From 21-14-0-10-47-8 sp966211455 (GTDB taxonomy: Bacteria; Bdellovibrionota; Bdellovibrionia; Bdellovibrionales; Bdellovibrionaceae), in assembly GCA_966211455.1 (NCBI GenBank), contig CBIHNI010000009.1, positions 62,001-126,000 on the forward strand: a DNA stretch of 64,000 nucleotides, given 5' to 3'. Below the pieces are notes generated by a model. It ran no database searches, was not told the DNA's origin, and saw only the letters and a list, made by a program, of their open reading frames with translations. A program made the position numbers and the translations under genes. Shown one piece after another: positions 60,493-64,000 of the stretch; within the stretch, counting starts at the first letter, position 1, and every line of letters starts with the position of its first letter.

Positions 60493-61832
60493 GCCTTGGC
60501 TTTCAGGACCGAAGGTCGACCAACCGACCAGTAATCATATCCGGTCTCTTCCATCACTTTCAGACTGAACAGATTTCGTCCGTCAAAGATGGTTGGTGTT
60601 TTCAATAAGCTTTTCATTTTGTCAAAATTTGGCTCTTTGAAAGACTTCCACTCCGTGACGATCACCAAGCAAGCCGCATCCTTCAGGGCTTCATACTGAT
60701 CAGCCACAAAGCTTAAGCCGTTTTGACCCTTGAAATGTTCCTTGGCGTGCGGCTCGGCAACTGGGTCAAATGCGGTGACAGTCGCCCCGGCATCCAGCAT
60801 GCCTTGGATCAAATCCAAAGATGGAGCTTCGCGAATATCATCCGTTCCCGGCTTGAAAGCGACCCCCCAGACGGCCACTTTTTGATTGCGCAATCCCGAT
60901 GGAGTTTTACGTTTGATTAAATCCAAAAAATTTTCTCGCTGCATCTGATTCGTCTTTTCGACTGCTTCCAAAATATCCAAATGCTCGTCATTATCACGAC
61001 CCGCTTTGATCAATGCTTTTACATCTTTCGGAAAGCATGAACCGCCGTAACCCACGCCGGCAAAAATGAAATGCGGACCGATACGGAAGTCACTGCCAAT
61101 TCCGCGACGAACATTCTCAATGTCAGCGCCCACTTTTTCACAAACGCGTGAAAATTCATTCATCAAAGAAATTTTTGTCGCGAGCAACGCATTTGCCGCG
61201 TACTTGGTCATTTCCGAGGACAGAATATCCATCACAAGCAAGGGATTGCCGTTTTTCAAGAACGGCTCATACAAGCGACTCATCAGCTCTGCAGCTTTGT
61301 TCGATTCACATCCCACAACGACGCGTGAGGGCTTCAAGCAATCTTCAATTGCAGCACCTTCACGCAAGAATTCTGGATTTGAAACGATATCAAAGGTTGC
61401 CAGGCTGCCACGTTTCTTGATGGCTTCGTCGATCGCCTTGCGAACCCTATGACCAGTACCAACCGGAACGGTCGATTTCGTGATTACAACTTTGTAACCA
61501 TTCATGTGTGTGCCAATGGTTTCGGCCACTTGCAAAACGTATTTCAAATCGGCAGAACCATCAACATCTGACGGAGTTCCAACCGCGATGAACAACAGAT
61601 CCGATTCCTCAATCGCCTTCACCGAATCAGTCGTGAAATTAATACGCTGAGCTTTCAGATTGTTCGTGATCAGACCATCCAAACCAGGTTCATAAATTGG
61701 CGAACGACCATCTTTCAGTTGTGCGACTTTCTTAGCATCAACATCCACACAGATGACATCATTTCCCATCTCGGCAAAACAAACGCCGGTTACCAGTCCT
61801 ACATAGCCCGTTCCAAAAACTGAAATCTTCAC
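60489..61832 (-). CDS. ugd: UDP-glucose 6-dehydrogenase
   Basis: A 447-aa NAD-dependent enzyme making UDP-glucuronate from UDP-glucose, a precursor for acidic polysaccharides and lipopolysaccharide modification. N-terminal Rossmann motif MKISVFGTGYVGLVTGVCF, the VPVGTG and SNPEFLREGAA segments, and the catalytic Cys266 in GYGGSCFPKD. The start is GTG with 4-base overlap with the O-antigen polymerase/ligase-like gene, and its end overlaps the HAD gene by 4 bases. Confidence 0.93.
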   Translation of the reverse strand: MKISVFGTGYVGLVTGVCFAEMGNDVICVDVDAKKVAQLKDGRSPIYEPGLDGLITNNLKAQRINFTTDSVKAIEESDLLFIAVGTPSDVDGSADLKYVLQVAETIGTHMNGYKVVITKSTVPVGTGHRVRKAIDEAIKKRGSLATFDIVSNPEFLREGAAIEDCLKPSRVVVGCESNKAAELMSRLYEPFLKNGNPLLVMDILSSEMTKYAANALLATKISLMNEFSRVCEKVGADIENVRRGIGSDFRIGPHFIFAGVGYGGSCFPKDVKALIKAGRDNDEHLDILEAVEKTNQMQRENFLDLIKRKTPSGLRNQKVAVWGVAFKPGTDDIREAPSLDLIQGMLDAGATVTAFDPVAEPHAKEHFKGQNGLSFVADQYEALKDAACLVIVTEWKSFKEPNFDKMKSLLKTPTIFDGRNLFSLKVMEETGYDYWSVGRPSVLKAKA

Positions 61833-63073
61833 GATACTTTCCTTCCCACGGAGAGACAGTTGTACTTTCTAGCCAGAAAAATCACATATGCCCAAATCAG
61901 CATCACGACAAAACGAACTTTCGAATGTTCAAAATTCGCTTCGGTCAAACTTCCCACGCAGAAGGCGACTTGGGCCATCAAAAAACCAAGCGTGACGCCA
62001 CGATCCCAAGTTTCGATCCCAGGATGACGCCAAAGCCGAATCAGCAAATAAAAGAAAAATCCCCAAACCAGAAGGTAGATCCCAAGACCCAAAATCCCTG
62101 TTCCTGCTGCAAGATGCAGATATTGATTGTGGGCATGGCTGACGATGATGCCCTCGGGCGCTCCCATTTTAATAAAATACTGTGGCAGCATCTTCGTGTT
62201 TTGTCCGTAGCCAGCGCCAAAAAAAGGATGATCTTTAAAAATCTGCCAATGTGTGTTCCACAGCACTTTTCGTTCGCTATAACCCTGGTATTCGCTGATC
62301 GTTTGATCCATACGGGTGCCAAAGTCCTTATTCGACTGATAGAGCAAAAGTCCGCAGCAACAGACCAAAACTGAAAACACGATCGCCACCCACGGACGCC
62401 AAATAAAAAAGCAAATTACCATCGCGCAAGTCAGCCCAATCCATACGCCGCGCGTGTAGGTCCAATACAAACCCGCCGCACTGAGCCCAATGACAACGAA
62501 AGCCATCAGCCGCTGGCGGGATGTCCAACGCGCTTGATCCAGCAAGAAAACGCCCAATAAAAAGCAGAAAAACAGAACGTAAGAGTGCGCAAAGGTCATT
62601 GGATCGGCAAAGAAACCACCTGCCCGCAAAAAACCATTTTCACCGACTCCATAGCGAAGCGAATCAAAAATCGGCCAATCCGCTAGAAAAAGAAAAATAT
62701 TTGTCGCTGAAATCACACACAAAAAGCCCAAAATGAAATTCAAAATCTGTCGATTCGGCTTTAAGAGCTCAAGCGCTTCGATCAAGACGTAAAGAATCAG
62801 AATCCATTTGTATTCGATCACGCGCGACAAAGCATAAGGCAAATCCATGGGATTTAACAAAAATCCCACGATAGCGACCACTAGCCAGGCAATCCAGACC
62901 TTCTCGAGTCCAAATGGGTGCAGCAGCGCCGGCTTCGGAGTTTCCGCTTTTCGACGATTCCACACCATCCAGATCCATTGCCCACACAAAAGCGTAGAAA
63001 ACAGATCCATCAAGGACTGTGACACCAGAACGGAAATCACGAACAGCATGAAAATCCAACGAAGACGATTCAT
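61829..63073 (-). CDS. O-antigen polymerase/ligase-like membrane protein (Wzy/WaaL-type)
   Basis: A 414-aa membrane protein with about 11 hydrophobic segments and a large periplasmic loop (SVLVCCCG to GIIVSHAHNQYLHLAAGTG). The SHAHNQYLHLAAGTGILG stretch is the conserved part of the O-antigen ligase/polymerase family. Start at 63073 (MNRLRW) is preferred because it has AGGG upstream; an ATG at 63118 would add a short hydrophobic leader. It opens the minus-strand operon down to 57975. Whether it polymerises repeat units or joins them to lipid A core is not determined. Confidence 0.8.
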   Translation of the reverse strand: MNRLRWIFMLFVISVLVSQSLMDLFSTLLCGQWIWMVWNRRKAETPKPALLHPFGLEKVWIAWLVVAIVGFLLNPMDLPYALSRVIEYKWILILYVLIEALELLKPNRQILNFILGFLCVISATNIFLFLADWPIFDSLRYGVGENGFLRAGGFFADPMTFAHSYVLFFCFLLGVFLLDQARWTSRQRLMAFVVIGLSAAGLYWTYTRGVWIGLTCAMVICFFIWRPWVAIVFSVLVCCCGLLLYQSNKDFGTRMDQTISEYQGYSERKVLWNTHWQIFKDHPFFGAGYGQNTKMLPQYFIKMGAPEGIIVSHAHNQYLHLAAGTGILGLGIYLLVWGFFFYLLIRLWRHPGIETWDRGVTLGFLMAQVAFCVGSLTEANFEHSKVRFVVMLIWAYVIFLARKYNCLSVGRKVS

Positions 63074-63148
63074 AGACCCTACAAGCAATATTGGCTGAGA
63101 AATATTTGATATTGCCAAAGTTTCTGGTTCTTTTTAACTTGAATCACA

Positions 63149-64000
63149 ATGAAAACTTTAATTCTGACACCCCTGGCCGAGCGCGAAGTTAACTTTTACC
63201 TCGAGACCGCGCAAGCTCTGCAAAAAAGCTCCAAATTGCAGATCGTCTTCGTTTCTTTTTTCCAACCTGGCAATCAGTTGATCAAAGACAGCGGTTTTCC
63301 CGTTTACGACCCCTATCAAGTTCCGGTGCCTCATCAAGATTTGGCGGCATGGATTCCACAAGCCGAAAAAGACTATGGCATTGCCTCTTTAGAAAAATTG
63401 ATCTTGCACGAAAAATTAACCTTTGGAGTCTCGGATCCCGCTCAGGTTTTTCGCAAATTTCAACAGCGCATTCACAGCTGCGAACAGATCTTCGAACAGA
63501 TCGAGAAAGACTTCCCGTCGAGTGAAAAGCAGGTCGTACAAGAGCTTGCCGGTTTCATGAGTCCGTTAGCTCTCTACTTTGTCGCCAGGAAAAGAGGCTG
63601 GAAGCATTATTTCACCGAGCCTTCTTTCTTTAAGGGACGCATTCACTTTCTTTTGAATGATCTGAACTTACATATCCCGCGCATCTCACCCACTGACGAT
63701 TCACGCCAAGCAGTTAAAGACTATCTAGCTAAAGCCGCAACCACTAAGCTGGTGGTCGCCGCCGCCAAAGACAGCCACCATTACAAAGACATGGGGCTGG
63801 CAAAAGTTTTCAATAGCACAAACCTGAAAAAGATCCTGAAAAAGAATTATCAAAAATATGTCCGCGGCCAAAAGCAAGAATTCGAATTTTTCTGGAATCA
63901 CAGCCGCCGTTACATGTCGATGCTGATCAATCGCTATAGAAATACGGGAGCCTACACATCCCTAGACCAATTGCCTTCAGGACAGAAATACATTTATTTT
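63149..64000 (+). CDS. capsule/surface-polysaccharide biosynthesis protein, 3' end outside the window
   Basis: An open frame from ATG 63149 that runs past the window end without a stop (284 codons so far). It is divergent from the polymerase/ligase-like gene, with 75 bases between. The translation is soluble, beginning MKTLILTPLAEREVNFYLETAQ, has FVSFFQPGNQL and a helical middle, and reaches LPSGQKYIYF just at the edge. That ending resembles the KYVYFPLH-type core of capsule polysaccharide biosynthesis (glycosyltransferase-like) proteins, which fits the locus. The identity remains tentative because the domain continues outside the window. Confidence 0.6.
   Translation, partial: MKTLILTPLAEREVNFYLETAQALQKSSKLQIVFVSFFQPGNQLIKDSGFPVYDPYQVPVPHQDLAAWIPQAEKDYGIASLEKLILHEKLTFGVSDPAQVFRKFQQRIHSCEQIFEQIEKDFPSSEKQVVQELAGFMSPLALYFVARKRGWKHYFTEPSFFKGRIHFLLNDLNLHIPRISPTDDSRQAVKDYLAKAATTKLVVAAAKDSHHYKDMGLAKVFNSTNLKKILKKNYQKYVRGQKQEFEFFWNHSRRYMSMLINRYRNTGAYTSLDQLPSGQKYIYF

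Overview
The window looks like a chromosomal segment of a Bdellovibrio-like bacterium (Bdellovibrionota). This is inferred from moderate GC content, many secreted lipoproteins of unknown function, a TIGR02147-type regulator, a papain-like and a subtilisin-like secreted protease, large cytosolic HAMP-array kinases, and Gram-negative envelope genes (kdsA, Wzx/Wzy-type genes, an outer-membrane barrel). No rRNA, tRNA, insertion sequence, prophage or CRISPR array was seen. Genes are densely packed, often with 4-base ATGA/GTGA/TTGA overlaps, and no gene-free stretch exceeds 300 bases.

Layout. 37-9285: an acyl-assembly and acyl-transfer island. It has two complete ketosynthases, two half-length ketosynthase-like partners without the catalytic cysteine, one acyl carrier protein, two divergent MBOAT-like membrane proteins and an SGNH protein. 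9551-12698: a likely operon of an orphan TRAP-type binding protein, a lipoprotein and an AMP-forming ligase. 13290-19674: a compact island with a ferritin-like di-iron protein, an SGNH-like protein, a CitE-like lyase, three small Fe(II)/2-oxoglutarate-oxygenase-like proteins and an HTTM membrane protein with its companion. 19671-22007: a redoxin/cytochrome c/copper-monooxygenase-like lipoprotein with a redoxin partner. 22228-26965: a kinase-like lipoprotein, a Tat-exported beta-propeller lipoprotein and an AEC transporter.

27036-30239 encodes a 16-repeat RCC1-like lipoprotein. 30830-39361 is a five-gene signalling operon on the minus strand: a giant HAMP-array hybrid kinase, a second hybrid kinase, a small winged-helix-like protein and two small membrane proteins. 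39632-41574 is an alkylation-repair operon (Ada-AlkA fusion plus methyltransferase). 41687-51829 holds an outer-membrane protein, a lone RelE-like toxin, a TIGR02147-type regulator, a basic protein, a QDKG-repeat lipoprotein, a transglutaminase-elicitor-like protein and two secreted proteases. 51929-64000 is a surface-polysaccharide locus: mannose-1-phosphate guanylyltransferase, sugar aminotransferase, KdsA, a canonical MBOAT/SGNH O-acylation pair, flippase, HAD phosphatase, UDP-glucose dehydrogenase, polymerase/ligase and a capsule gene cut by the window end.

The best candidates for an undescribed system are the first island, where ketosynthase/half-ketosynthase pairs sit with a DltC-DltB-DltD-like trio of ACP, MBOAT and SGNH proteins, and the iron-oxygenase island at 13-20 kb. 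Whether the two act together is not shown by the sequence.
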